From assembly GCA_964036155.1 (NCBI GenBank), contig OZ038423.1, forward strand, positions 37,277,249 to 37,341,248: a stretch of 64,000 nucleotides of DNA, in the 5' to 3' direction. Both the position numbers and the translations under genes were made by a program. Each line of letters begins with the position of its first letter. The stretch's first letter is position 1. Source of the DNA: Diploscapter coronatus. Lineage: Eukaryota > Nematoda > Chromadorea > Rhabditida > Rhabditidae. The notes beneath the pieces are model-generated. The model saw only the letters and a list, made by a program, of their open reading frames with translations. It ran no database searches and was not told the DNA's origin. Of the stretch, positions 50,185-62,203 are shown in pieces.

Positions 50185-53072
50185 TTATGCAATTGCAGCT
50201 ATATTTCGATTCGATGATGGATAAATCTGATTATTACGGTTATTGCGGTTGATCATGGACGCCAAAGGTCTCAGTCTATTGTTCCTTCTGAAATTCATTT
50301 CAGCTGAATTACGAATTACTCAATTAACATCTATAAATTTTCCATTTTTAATATTGTAATTTCATACATTTTCGAGAAATATCGTCTAATGGCTTGGCGT
50401 CGTTTCGGACTAGCAATTATAAACGAAAGTGGCATAGTTATGCACAACAAATATGCGTCAATTATTCGTGAAATTATGAAAGTATCTCCATATATGAAGA
50501 AAGTGTTATCTGCGTTTGATCCTTAAAATTTTGTTTCATTTTGAACAGGATTGAAAATATTATTACGATATAAGTATATTAATACTGACAAGCTGATCGT
50601 TGATATCTAAATTAATTTTATGATTATTTTTGTATATGAAATAATTATAATTTTCAAATGTCGTAAATCAAATCACTCAATAGAAAAATGAATTTAGTTG
50701 TACTGGCAATAACCCCTATCCACAAAATGGGTGCATATCACTGCGCATCGAAGATTTTGGTGCGCAGTGATCATTCCCGTTTATCATCTTCGGATTAAAG
50801 TGTTCCTTAAATCCTTTTCTCACTGATCTCAATCTCAATGCATTATCATTTCTTCGACAATGTTATAAACACGATGAATTAGAGGTGAATTGATATTTGT
50901 AAAAAGCCCAATTAAAAGTTAAGCCTTAAAGGGTATCCCGGATCAGGTTTTTCATCCTGTCTCTGTGATGTCCAAGTTTAACAGCCAAAGAGGTCAAATA
51001 AACCAACTGTATGTTAATTTTCTTACATACTGCACGAATAAAGGTAACATGGTATATAATATCCTTCGATTATCAGATTTATATTTCTGACTTGACGATA
51101 ATCTTGTCAAAGCACGAAATTTGAAATATAGAACGAAGTAGAGAAGCGATCCAAAAAGAGCCAGAATATCCAAAGATAAATATGATATTAACTAAATATG
51201 TTTAATTACTACGCGATTTCTAATGCATCAAAAATGAAAAAATAAAATAGAATGAAGTAACGTAAGAAAGGGCTATCAGTGTCGAACAAAATTACTGGAT
51301 AATCCTCATTCTGTGTCGAAAGCAAAAACTCCAAAATCTGTGCTCTGCATTGATCGAATTTAGCTGAATTTTGAAAACACATATGCACGTGGAAAACATG
51401 AAATTGTACTAAATTTCAGCCAAATTTGAAGAAGTGCAAGTGACTTTTCTAAACAGTGACACAGGGATAGAGGATAGGTGACTCGAAACTTGTTTCCTAT
51501 TGTATCATAACTAGAGAGGTCAAGTGGCTTTTTTTTCGAAAAACCGACGACGCCATCATTTCGGACCCATTTATTACCCTATTTGATGTTTTGGTTTCAT
51601 GAAATTACCAACTAATTAACGATAATTGAAACGCTGAAAATTTTCATGAGGTCTCTCTTTTGAAAGAAGTAGACTTGGCCTCTCTAATCATAACACTTTA
51701 CGCATGGTTAAAGTATTGAAAATGTGATGTCTTCAACTTACAATTAGAATTAATCCATATTCGAATTTTTCATAGAAAACTATAAACACGATTATAATAA
51801 AAGGCACTAAATTTAGAATCATCGCAAACGACATAATGCAACGAATGATCCTTTTCAAATTATCCCTGAAATTTTCACTGTATTAATAGTACAAATGATT
51901 TTTCGCTTACTTGGTAAGCAGATTTGTTAGTCGTGGTAGTTCATATATGAGCACAAGTCGTTGGATAATGAGGCAGATGCTAAGCAATGCTACGGCTGAA
52001 CTCGCTATCGGCATCAAGAAGAAGAGGCAAATGAATAAATAAAAAACACATATGTCACCTTGTACCGCGGCATAGAAAAGTAGCAAATTAAAAACCTGTA
52101 ATTGGTGATATGGTGAAATGGCTTTTTGTATATATGACGATATGATGAAATGAGAAAATGATAGTATAACGTTTTAAATCGAGTATTTATGAAATAGTGT
52201 AGGCAATAATCGAACTTCAACGTTTCCAATTCAAGAACTCATTTCGTCATTTGCGAACTTCTTACCAAATCACTAGGATCGTGCTCAATTAACTCTAAAT
52301 TACTTTTCTAAAAAATTAGTGTACAGTGGCGGTCAAAAGTTTGGAACAGTCGTGATTATGAATGTAGCCTGGTAGGACCAATAATTGTAGATCAATTCGA
52401 GTGAAAATTGGCAAGAATTCTCAATACACAGAAGAATATGTGTGTGAAGTTTCATTCTAATTAATCCGCAATTATGATACATATCAGTCTACATTCATAA
52501 TGATAATTTTCCAAAACTTTCGATCGCCACTGTATAGAGAAATTTTAACGAATGCGAATTACCAGAAAAATATAAATATAATAAGGCGATAAGAAATGTG
52601 ACAAATATTGTTAATGGTAATACAAATAAAAAAACTGGAAAAAAATTTGCCAATCTTCTCATTTGATAATATATTGGATAATAAGGCGCCTATAATTAGT
52701 AATTTTTATAATATTTGCCAAATAAGTCACATTACATCCTTTAATTCCAATAATTCACTGTCGGAAATTCTTAACAGTAGATTAGGTATAATAGTTAGAC
52801 AAATAAATATAATGAAGGCAATAATCCACACCAAGACTTTATCATAAATTAGTTTAATGGATCCAATACCATCTAACGCTGAAAAATAATATTTTAATTG
52901 AGACTACAAAATTTTTCATATAGCGATATTATTATGGAGAGATTTTTATTCCTTAAATTAATATATCTTACTGTAATTATTATATTTTATTTCCATAGGT
53001 AAAATAATTGAAAAATTAGACAATTTTATAGGTACCAATAGAGTCGATATTTATCGCGCTGTCTTGATACAT
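50185..53072 (-). CDS. Seven-transmembrane receptor, chemoreceptor-like, nine exons
   Basis: Predicted plasma-membrane 7TM receptor, 342 aa. Exons: 53036-53072, 52736-52878, 52563-52689, 51911-52058, 51742-51865, 51027-51191, 50567-50606, 50368-50509, 50185-50287; every junction is phase-compatible. A short extracellular N-terminus (MYQDSAINID) is followed by TM1 (VLVWIIAFIIFICL), TM2 (VFLFVLPLTIFVTFLIALLY) after QMRRLANF, TM3 preceded by GDIC (the usual disulfide Cys), QRLVLIYELPRL in the DRY position, TM4 (FAMILNLVPFIIIVFIVFY), TM5, TM6 and TM7, which ends PLSFIIASPKRRQAIRRYF. The Asn-rich basic tail is in the last exon. Size, weak DRY and short loops fit nematode serpentine chemoreceptors, but I cannot assign a family. 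The exon 4 acceptor (TACAAG) lacks a pyrimidine tract and was chosen by phase. If exon 8 is read through, the protein ends at 50331 instead. Confidence 0.85.
50737..50771. repeat. 11-bp perfect inverted repeat in 7TM gene intron 6
   Basis: Arms ATCACTGCGCA (50737-50747) and TGCGCAGTGAT (50761-50771) around a 13-base loop, in an otherwise AT-rich intron. Confidence 0.85.
52322..52534. mobile_element. Tc1/mariner-type MITE in intron 3 of the 7TM gene
   Basis: A 213-bp element flanked by TA on both sides. Left end TACAGTGGCGGTCAAAAG, right end (reverse complement) TACAGTGGCGATCGAAAG: two mismatches in 18. Similarity between the arms continues inward (ATTATGAATGTAG in both) for most of the element, so it folds into a long palindrome. 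The CAGTGGCG start and TA target site are typical of Tc1/mariner transposons. No coding capacity, so it would be mobilised in trans. It lies inside the intron 52059-52562. Confidence 0.88.
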
Positions 53073-53790
53073 TCTAGAAAGACTTCAAGTTATATACCTC
53101 AATCGACAGGTGAATTAGAACGACATTAGAAACAAAATCTATTTATTCCATTCTCTTCGTCTTGATGCAAATAGAATATCATCGACTTTCAAATTCCATT
53201 AATATTTTATGAAAAGATATATTTTATATTATGGACTGTGAGGAGGTAGATACTGTATACTCTTTGTTCCTAACTCTTGCTCTCCACTATACGAGAAGCG
53301 AATGTTTTGTTCAGAAATGAGTATTCACCAGACTTTTCATCTAATATTGTCATCGTCAAATATCAAATATGTTACTTGATAATAAGTTTTCAGAAAAAAA
53401 CTGAAGATAACAATAATTTTACCCTTTATCAATAAAACGTAATAAGTGAAAGGTACGATCTGATTTCCAATTAGTATGCAGTTATTTGGTAGCCATTTGA
53501 AATATTTACCAAAGAGAAATCTATCATTTTTATTTCGTGTTTCGTGTTTAGATTTACAGACAAGTTATTTATTATTTCTGAAAAAGCAGTGTTTTTTCAC
53601 AGAATATCATATGAGCTGATATTTTATATTCTAAATATCGTTTATACAGGTGCAGAGACGTAAAACAGGGAAATTCAAGTTAAAAATAACTTTACTAGCA
53701 AATGAAATTGATATTTTAAATAGACTAATATACGAAAAATGTCATTGCACGTCGAAAATAGCATTTTGACACGATGTTGATAGATTCTGA

Positions 53791-53827
53791 TTATTGCTGC
53801 TTCTTATCGGAATTAGTGTTGTTTCTT
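53791..53827 (-). pseudogene. Relic last exon of a lost 7TM paralogue
   Basis: A TTCAG acceptor is followed by a 37-base frame encoding a basic, Asn-rich 11-residue tail (RNNTNSDK...) ending in TAA. It matches the acceptor and start (RNN) of the intact gene's last exon at 50185-50287. The flanks also match: 53475-53830 resembles 50010-50290, including TTTACAGA and TCTGATTATT. No TM7-encoding exon is found upstream, so this looks like the 3' end of a paralogue whose body was deleted. Confidence 0.6.
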
Positions 53828-55335
53828 CTGAAGTAAAACAAATAAAAATACACTAATTATTCCAAGTTCAATTGAAAATTAATATACTCACCAAGTCTCG
53901 AGAATGAAGAGTTTGAAGAAAAAATTTCATCGTTTTAGGTAGGGACTGCCAGCCATTTTTCCAAACTGACTCCACCGCGTTGATTTACCCATGGATGGAC
54001 AGGCCACTAGGTCCTGCATCCATTTCAGAAGAAAAAAACCAAGAAATTATTTTAAAATTTGAAAGCTGTCATTTTGAAAGTCATTCTAAAAATATTTTTT
54101 GATAAAATTTCGTTTTTCTTTTGAATAGCATAATTAGGGAGTATCAAATTTTATTTTAGTCAAATTTTTAGACGATTTTAATGGTTCTTTGTCAAGATAT
54201 AGTACTGCAAAGACGAGCATCTATTATTGCCTTGGGAAAAGTTGCTCTACACAGGGTTTTCTAATTTTTAAATATGTTGTACACGTCAACTAGGTGTACC
54301 GATTCATCAAAAAAAATTAAATGTGCCTTTTTTATAACTCGAAATATTAGCATTGTCGTAATTTGGTGTGCATTTGACGCGCACTTGCGGACCTGTTTTG
54401 CACCCAATCAATAAATCGATATCACCACGTGAAAGAGCGGTATCGAATTGTATAGTAGGTACCGATAAATTATGAAAAACAAAAAAAATCGGCGATAATC
54501 GAAAGGGCTATCAACTATGGACAATATTGAATCAAGTGAAAGGGGCGGGGCTTGGCGGTCCCTACATATACCCACTTTGATGCCAATTGAATGATAGTTC
54601 AATTTTGAGAAAAATAGAAAACCAAAAATTGGCTTAGGATTACGGTTAGCGATTTTACCTCTTTCTTCCCCCTTTTGCATGACCTGCTTTGAGCTATACT
54701 AATTGTTAATAAACATGAGACAGTGCTTATTGAAATGACAAAAATATTCAACTTTTTGAGAATGATTGATTTTTGAAGGCAAAACCCTCTCGACTGAAGG
54801 CCCACCTGATCTGGCGAAGATGGAAGAAGGTCCGAGTGGAAGTGCGGGTGGAGGTCAGCAAAAAGTGAATTCCTCGAGTTGAGCAATCGAGCAGAAGTAG
54901 AAGCAGAATAGGCAGACTGCCAGTCAACACGCATTCTCATCGAGAGACGAACGTCCTTAAATCAATCCCTCCGCTTTGCGAACGATTCTCAATAAATGCT
55001 GAAAGAACAAATTTGGGGCCTTTGAAGAGAATCTTGAAAATGGCAAAAATGTATGATAATTTTAATTTTTAGTTATTCTCTTCCTGTGTTCTCTAACTTG
55101 CTCCTGGGATTTAGTCATAGGAATGAGGCACTCAAACTGGTGGATGAGATAAAAGAAGATAAAGAAAGAATCAAAGAAATCGCGAGAAGAAAAGAAAAAG
55201 ACATACACAGAGAACTCCTAGACAAATATTACACACAGGCAGAAAGTGGAGTCTGGCAGCAAAACGCAATTGAGCGAGGCGAGGCTGCTGCACCAACAAT
55301 TCAACAAAGCAGCTATATTCTAATTTGCCAAGAAA
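53828..55335. other. Spacer between the 7TM gene region and the SMYD gene
   Basis: About 1.5 kb without a supportable coding exon. A purine-rich plus-strand frame at 55053-55355 reads as a charged, coiled-coil-like peptide but overlaps the SMYD start in another frame. It may be 5' UTR or promoter sequence of that gene. Confidence 0.45.
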
Positions 55336-57887
55336 ATGACTCCTTCTACCGATAACATTCCAAAAAAGGAGGATGAAATCGCCTCTATTCATTCTAGGAT
55401 CAAGGTTTTTATTTATTTTTTTTTTATTAAAATGAACATTTTTAGGAAAAATTATAGAAGATTCATTTTTCATCGAAACTAGCCTATATTTTTTTTCAGA
55501 TTTTCGAGCATCCTTTCGCCACCCAAGTCATCAATCCGAAAGCCGATCAGTTCTGTTCGCATTGCATGAGAGCACCGGTACAAGGAGAGAAATTACTGAA
55601 ATGCTCTGGGTTTGTGCAATCTTCCTGCCGAAAATAGTTATTTTCGACCTTCAGGTGCAATTTTGTCAGATATTGCAGCAAGGATTGTCAAAGGTTGGGG
55701 TGGAAAATTCACCGACCGGAATGCAGGAGGCTGAAAGCTGTCAGATTTTGAAATATTTGACTTTTACATCATTTTTTTAGAGTTTCCCCAATCTTCCCTT
55801 GACGGAAGTCCTATTCCTATCGAAAATCATCGACCGGCTCATTTTCATCGATTTGAATGGGGATAAATACAACTGGCAGAGTGAAAGGCCCTGGCCTTCT
55901 CTAGTTGATCACAAGGAAGATATCAGGTATCAAATTATCTCATTTCACTTTTCAAAAGCTATTTTTAGGAAAGACGAAAATAAAATGGAGCATTTCGAGA
56001 AAGTATACAAGAAAATGGAGATTTTCCGGAAAGAGGAAATGATCGATAAAGAGAAGTTCTTCGATATTTTCTGCAAAACCACGATCAATTCGCACTCGAT
56101 CCATACGAATGCTGGGACGGAAGTTGGGATGGCTTTGGACTTGGGTAATTGGGTTTAGACTTTTTTATCCTTGAAAAATAAAGTTTTGGCAAGCTCTTCA
56201 AAATTTTTCTCTTTACCAAAACTATTGCACCCCTAAATTGTATGAGCTTTTCCGAAATCTCAACATTTAGGCATTTCGAAATACAACCACTCCTGCCGCC
56301 CCACCTGCTCAATGGTATTCGACGGCTACCGAGTCTGTCTTCGACCCCTCGTGCCAGGTGTCGATGCCTCTGATGTGACGCAGGCCTTCATCAGTTACAT
56401 CGACGTGGGCAGGAGCAAGTTCGTCAGAAGAAGGGATCTCCAAGTCAGATGGTACTTCCATTGCGAATGCACTAGATGCAGTGACAAGGAGGATGACTAT
56501 TTGACTGCCATAAAGTGCTCCAATCCTGCTTGTGACGAACCGTTGGTAAGCTTTATCATGATCAGGAGGTTTCGAAATTTCAATTCCGACCTCAAGAAAC
56601 CAGATATCAGAACTTTAAGCCTGAAAATCTTATCCTGAATTTTCGAAATTTAAATTTGCGAAAGAACACGACAGTGATCTCTATTGAAGCAGAGGAAAAC
56701 TTTAGATGACTTCCGAAACCGAAGAGCCCTGCTACATTCAATGTCCCAAGTGCAAGACAGTCATCGAAGAGGGAAAAGTCAAAGAAGCACAGGAACTAAT
56801 GAGATCACTGCCTGCTGCATTCGACCCCCAGTGCCCGGCAGAAGTCGTTAGTTTTGAAATCAATTACCACAAATGTCTTTTTTACCGTAAATAATCAGGT
56901 TTTAGGAGCGGCTACCGAAAGAGGTTTTCTATCAAGTTTTAGATTAGAAATAATACCTGAATTTTAAAAATCCCCAAATATGAATGATTTAAAAATCTCC
57001 CAAAATGAATGAACCGAAAGAACTCGATACCAAAATAACCCCTATCCAAATTACTCTATTCCTTCATAAAATCCTTTTTAATTTTTTTTAATTGTAAGAG
57101 ATACAAAATTTTCAGATATCCGATAAGCTGAAACAGGCAGAGGAGGTTCTGCACCCGACAAACGTCTATGTTTCCCGCTTGAGAACTGCGCTTTTCCACG
57201 TTACTGGCACTTTGACCATGAGCAATTTGACCAGTATGCACAAGGAGATCTACACTAACTACAAGAGGTGAATTGGTAGAAAATTTGTAGTATTTGGATA
57301 ATTCATAGAGTCGGCAAAAAAAATTCCCAACTCTTCAAAATTTCAAAAGACAGCACTTTTTAGATGCTTCCCCCGCGCCGACAGACATGTTGGTTATCAA
57401 CTTCTGCACATAATCAAGTCTCTGATCGAAAAGGGAGATAGAGAAGAGGTCAGCCATTTTTCGACAATTTTTCATAGAAATTTCAACGTTCAGGCGATTT
57501 CCTATGCATTCGATGCAATGAATGTCTTCGAAGTTTGCTTTGGACTAGATCACCCTTACTATCTGCAGACACTCGCGTTGTGGACTTTCTTGGATCAAAA
57601 GGTGATTTTCATGAAAATGATCTATAAAAAGGGGTAAAATCACTAAAATCGAAGAAGAAAAACGTAGCATCAGAGTAGAATAATGATTTCAAAAACCCTA
57701 GTGTTTGCAGACAGACAAAACGGACGAAGAATTGATTTCTCTGACTCACTTCGGCGACAATCGGCCAGTGGACATCGTGTCGCTGCTCAAACGGGCCAAC
57801 ATGCTGCCTGAGAAGGAGATGGAAGGCGCTGCCGGGAACATCATCAAAAGCGAATCCGAAGCAGCAGAGAATAAGGAGAATCAGTGA
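55336..57887 (+). CDS. SMYD-type lysine methyltransferase (MYND + SET), complete
   Basis: Predicted SAM-dependent protein lysine methyltransferase, nuclear or cytoplasmic, nearest in layout to SMYD3. The model gives 506 aa in eleven exons: 55336-55404, 55500-55609, 55655-55739, 55781-55926, 55969-56144, 56271-56545, 56706-56843, 57116-57267, 57364-57448, 57494-57601, 57711-57887, all in phase. The MYND zinc finger is complete at 42-83 (C42, C45, C58, C61, C67, C71, H79, C83). The SET core has NHSC at 201-204 (YNHSCRPTCSMVF), Tyr238 in SYID, and post-SET cysteines 260, 262 and 265 (FHCECTRC). A helical TPR-like C-terminal region follows to residue 506. The N-terminal pre-MYND segment is short, and the GxG-type SAM motif before MYND is not evident. 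The start ATG at 55336 precedes a canonical first intron. Polyadenylation is likely at AATAAA 57974. Confidence 0.93.
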
Positions 57888-57973
57888 TGTTATGTTTTGT
57901 TTGTTGATTTTTAAATTCAATACCTGCGACCGCATTTTTCATTGTCTTTCCATTGTTGAATTGTTTTTGGCCC

Positions 57974-57979
57974 AATAAA
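57974..57979 (+). terminator. Polyadenylation signal AATAAA of the SMYD gene
   Basis: AATAAA 87 bases after the SMYD stop codon. The convergent innexin gene has its own AATAAA on the minus strand at 58000-58005, so the two 3' ends meet or slightly overlap. Confidence 0.7.
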
Positions 57980-57999
57980 TAAACAATGCTCTACAACAT

Positions 58000-58005
58000 T
58001 TTATT
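58000..58005 (-). terminator. Polyadenylation signal AATAAA of the innexin gene
   Basis: TTTATT on the plus strand, that is AATAAA on the minus strand, 66 bases past the innexin stop. Cleavage 10-25 bases further would fall across the SMYD signal. Confidence 0.65.
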
Positions 58006-58070
58006 TGCAAATGCGATAAAAATGGCAAGAAATTCTAAATTGAAAAATCTAACAACAAAGTCAAATCCAA

Positions 58071-59678
58071 TCAAGTCGGCGTTACAAGCGGAGCACCTTC
58101 AGATTCTTCTGGCTGATCCTTCTTCAGTGTAATCACGCCATCTTCGATATTCTTCAAGTATTCGTTCCAAAGTTTCGCCACAACTTCACAACACACAATT
58201 TCACTGGTGTGTCCGTTGATCATTTTCAAGACCTGGACTCATCTTGAGAGATCGGTGATAAAAATTCAGGCTAACCATGATAGTGTCAGGATTCATTCGG
58301 TTTTCGACAAAGTCTTGGAGCAGCTCTCGAAAACTAGCATTCCTATTCTCATGAAGCTTCTCGTTCAAACTCATTTGAGCTGTGCTTTGAAGAAATCTCA
58401 AAGTGGGTCTTCATTGATAAATGCCAATATAAAGTTTACTCTCTGATGAACTCGATTCGAGGCTCGAGCGACCAAATGTTTTTGATCAATTTATAGGTGT
58501 CCAGAGCTGAAATGCATAGAACGATTGCGAACCACCAATAGAGAAAGAGGAAGATCTTCTCGTTGAATCTAAAAACAAAGTTTCAAAAATACAGACACTT
58601 AAAACCCACAGATTCATCACAAGAACACATTGGATCGAGTATCGCTGTAAGTTCCCAAGAATTCGAACTTGGAAATCACAAAGGGCAATTCGCGGGAAAT
58701 TTCCAGTCTCCTCCCAGTTGTTCCCGGAAACGAGATCGTTCAACATTCTGACGCCCCATTTCGAGTCGTTTTGACCGAGGAATTTATTCGTCATGAAGAA
58801 CTGCCCAATCAGGTTGATCATAAAGGCGAACTTCGTCAGAATGTAACTGCTGAAAATTTCTATTTTCGTCGAAACCCTTCAAAGTGATGTATCGAAACCA
58901 CAAGATCCGAGACTTCCTTTAGAGAAACTAATCATATAGATTACAAAATGACCTACTTCTTCAGCGCCGTTCCATGACTGAATATAATTCTTCGAAGTTT
59001 ATCAACTTTCCTGCACTTGCATCCGAAATACGTCCTTTCCATGACGATTCTCGGCCGCGAGTGATTTGTAATGTGCTTGCATATCACATCCACGTGCTTC
59101 GATCGTTCTTCCAATGATTCTGATTCGGCCTTTTGTGCTATTTCCACGAGCTTCGTGACATTGATGCCAGAACTCGTACTCAGTTTGCCCCATATAATGG
59201 CTGGAATGTAGAAGAACGCTGCTTCCAGGGCCATGATGAAAGGGGCCCATTGATAGTAGATCAGCTGCTGTGAAATTCTTTAAAGAAATCAATGATAAAA
59301 AAATTTCTGACCAACTTACCGCTGTTCAATTGATGTGGGCAAGTCCTTCTTCGGGCTTGACCAGTAAGTGTTGTAGACCTGAAATATTTTGAAAAAATAG
59401 AAAGTTTTAGGAAGGAATCATTTACAAAGCAATAATTCTCCGCATACTGTTCCCACGCATGGATAAAGTGCTTTGGAGTCCAGCATTGCAGAGGATGGCC
59501 CACGAATTCGAGGGCTGAGATCATAATGGAACAGGAGACGAGCACGATGGTTGAGTAATAGTAGTTCAGTCGATCTGTACCAAGGTCGTCCAATCTTTAA
59601 AATTTATCTAAAGTTTCAGAATTGAGAAAAGTCTTACCTCGGTTTGATTGCGCTGAAGGCATTCGCTAGCAAATTCAT
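58071..59678 (-). CDS. Innexin (invertebrate gap-junction channel subunit), complete
   Basis: Four-TM subunit of gap junctions and hemichannels in the plasma membrane. 409 aa in eight exons: 59638-59678, 59426-59594, 59320-59378, 58957-59277, 58610-58849, 58440-58568, 58276-58384, 58071-58232, all in phase. The N-terminus is typical of innexins (MNLLANAFSAIKPR, then DRLNYYYS). First extracellular loop: C51 (PLQCWTP) and C69 (ENYCF). TM2 carries the family signature YYQWAPFIMALEAAFFYIPA. TM3 follows (YILTKFAFMINLIGQFF), then the second extracellular loop with FPRIALCDF and YSIQCVL, and TM4 begins FNEKIFLFLYWWFA. The cytoplasmic tail is acidic. Several introns end in AAAG instead of a pyrimidine-rich CAG (before 59594, 59277 and 58384). 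I cannot say which innexin paralogue it is. Confidence 0.95.
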
Positions 59679-62203
59679 GCTTCAATGAGTGGATCACTGA
59701 AAATAATGAAAATAGATTTGAAAGAAGCTATAACTTCTTGAAAGCTAATACAATTTTTCGATAAAACTGACGAATTTGAGCTGCATAAAATTTAAAAAAA
59801 TCGCAAATGACATAATTGATTAGAAATAAGGGAAAATGATGAAGGAATAACTAATCTGAAAATACAACAATGGTGCCAGTGTCGAGAAATGTAATCAGAG
59901 ATAATCAATAGAAAGAATGAGAAATGGAGATGACATGACAACAAGCAAACATAGCGAAAATCCATAGACGAAGTATGAAAAAATCGGCGAGAAGTGAGTG
60001 GCGCAGAGCACTTGAGAAATTGCCTCGAAGCTAATTTTCCGATAATGATAGCGTACTGTCTTTTGACACACATTTGTTTGACTAATGTGTCTCTGTTAGC
60101 ATACGTCTTGCATCCCTTAATAGTTTGTATAACATTTTGCATGGATTTTGATTCACTCAAGAGCCTTGTTGAATATTATGCAATTGAAAGTTTGATGAAT
60201 GCAAGTTCGTTAAGAACTTTCATCAATTCGAAGATAGCTGAACAACTTTTATGAATTCCACTCATCAAAGTTCAGTAAAGTATATCGTTGAATTCAAAGT
60301 TATCACGCAGTATTTTTATGTTATATTTATACTTATTCACTGTATTGGAGTAATTCAATTAGGTCTTGAGAATCACAAATTAATTTTCTCAGATATAAGT
60401 TAATTTCGAGTTCAGAGAACTTATTGGATGAATTTGCACAAATCCCTTCATCATCATCATTGAATTTTCTTTCTCAATTTTTCCTCGGTGGTATTATTGA
60501 ATTAAGTGGATGACCATATGTGCTGAGAGTCGGGGTGTCACTAATATTGGAAATAGCCCTGAGGGGAAAATGAAGCGATGCGCAGCTTACATCAGTCAGT
60601 CCAGCTGACCAAACACACGATTCTTCTGCTGCTGCTGCTGCAGTTGCTCTTCTCCGACTGACTGCATGACTGTCCGCGGTGCTAACTTGTGCATTTCACT
60701 GTACAGCGAGATTTCTGACTACTGACTGCAGAGTCTGCAAGTCCACAAGTAGCCCAAGCTGGACTTCACAATATAGATGAAAGTATTCAGAAATCAGTAA
60801 TTTGAAGAGAAAAACAAATATAAAACTATCATGTCTAACCTACTTATTTTGAATGACTACGTAAAAAAAACTTTTAAGAATTATTTCAAGTTTAGGAGGA
60901 ATAATCACATAACTTTGTTTGCAGAAAAATAATCATAAACACCGAAATATTTTTATTCATTTTCAAAATTTTCAGAACAAACATCAAGAGACCTATTGGG
61001 GGGTTAAAGCTGATTGCCAATAATAAAAAAATTTCAATAAATAATAATTGCGGAAATGATTATGCTCATAGGTGATTGGAGACACGTTATGATGGACTAA
61101 TTGATATAAATGCGAGAAAAATGAGATGAACTGAAAGTTGTGAAAGCATCGAGAAGATGACAATTTGCATCAAGCGAGATACGTGAACGATTCAATCAAT
61201 AATGGAATGTTTCCCAAAATCAAATAAATTATTTACAAAACCCAAGATACTCTACAATACAACATGATAGACGGATGCATTATACCACCTTATTCCAACT
61301 TATCTTGAAATGAAGTTCAAATGTAGGATAAGATAAGTGGAACTAAAATGATAAGTAAGATAAATAGCCTAGAATTTTCAATAAAAGTAAATTTTTATGT
61401 GAGCAGCACAGACCTTGTTCTCGTTTTCTATTTTTCCCTAGCCAATTCCACCATTTCACAACTCCCTTTCAAAGTGTTCATCATTGCGAGTTTTTGTCGC
61501 CATTCAAAAACTCGTCATTCTTCGTTCTTTCTTCAGCTAATGGTCATTGCCCATTTTTTGCCGGCGTATATGTTCATGGGCCTCCCTTCCGCGCAGGTGT
61601 TCTTTCCTTTTTCTCATCGACCCTTACTTTCTCTTGTTTTCCTTGAAAAGAAAGAATAAAGGAGAGTTCTTGCGCGCAACTTTCCCCGGCAGTACTTTTG
61701 GATCGTTTTTACCTCCTTCATTCGATTTGTCTGTGTCTTTTGTGCCTCTTCAGGTTGCTGTCTCTCTCGACAATCAAAGCCTTTTTCGGTAAGTGAGGAC
61801 GCGCAGCAAGCAGATGGTACGGTGTGTCTTGTCTCCTTGTCTGCTTGTCTGCCTGTCAGTTGCAGGGCAGGTGTCGAGGCAAAGTCCCCGAATGACTGTG
61901 AAAAAGCGAGACTCAAAAAGGGTTTGTAATGCGCATGTAATTTCACAGCAGTGAAAGTTGAAAGCGACTTTCGAAAAGCTGCATTTTCAAATCCACTTTC
62001 CCAAATGGAAATTTCCTGTTGCTACAGTAGCTTCGAACAAAAGACCTGATCCCCTTTCTCAACACTCCAAATGGCAACATCTGTTTGCACTGTAGGCAAT
62101 AGGAAAAGGAGAGTAAGACCAAACTTGGCAGGTCAAAGGGACTTGGACCGTGCTGCTCACACACATTCAAACGAAACCATTAGAAATATTCAAACTAACG
62201 CAC
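59679..62203. other. Upstream region of the innexin and downstream region of the zinc-finger gene
   Basis: About 2.5 kb with no exon I can support. The left part presumably holds the innexin promoter. The right part should hold the final exon(s) and 3' UTR of the minus-strand zinc-finger gene, whose exon at 62204 ends in phase 1 and therefore continues, but I could not identify the continuation. A (CTG)n run lies at about 60627-60643. Confidence 0.45.

Noticed and set aside
55053..55355. Charged 100-residue frame just before the SMYD gene
   Set aside because: Purine-rich low-complexity peptide, overlapping the SMYD start codon in another frame, with no donor linking it to the SMYD exons.
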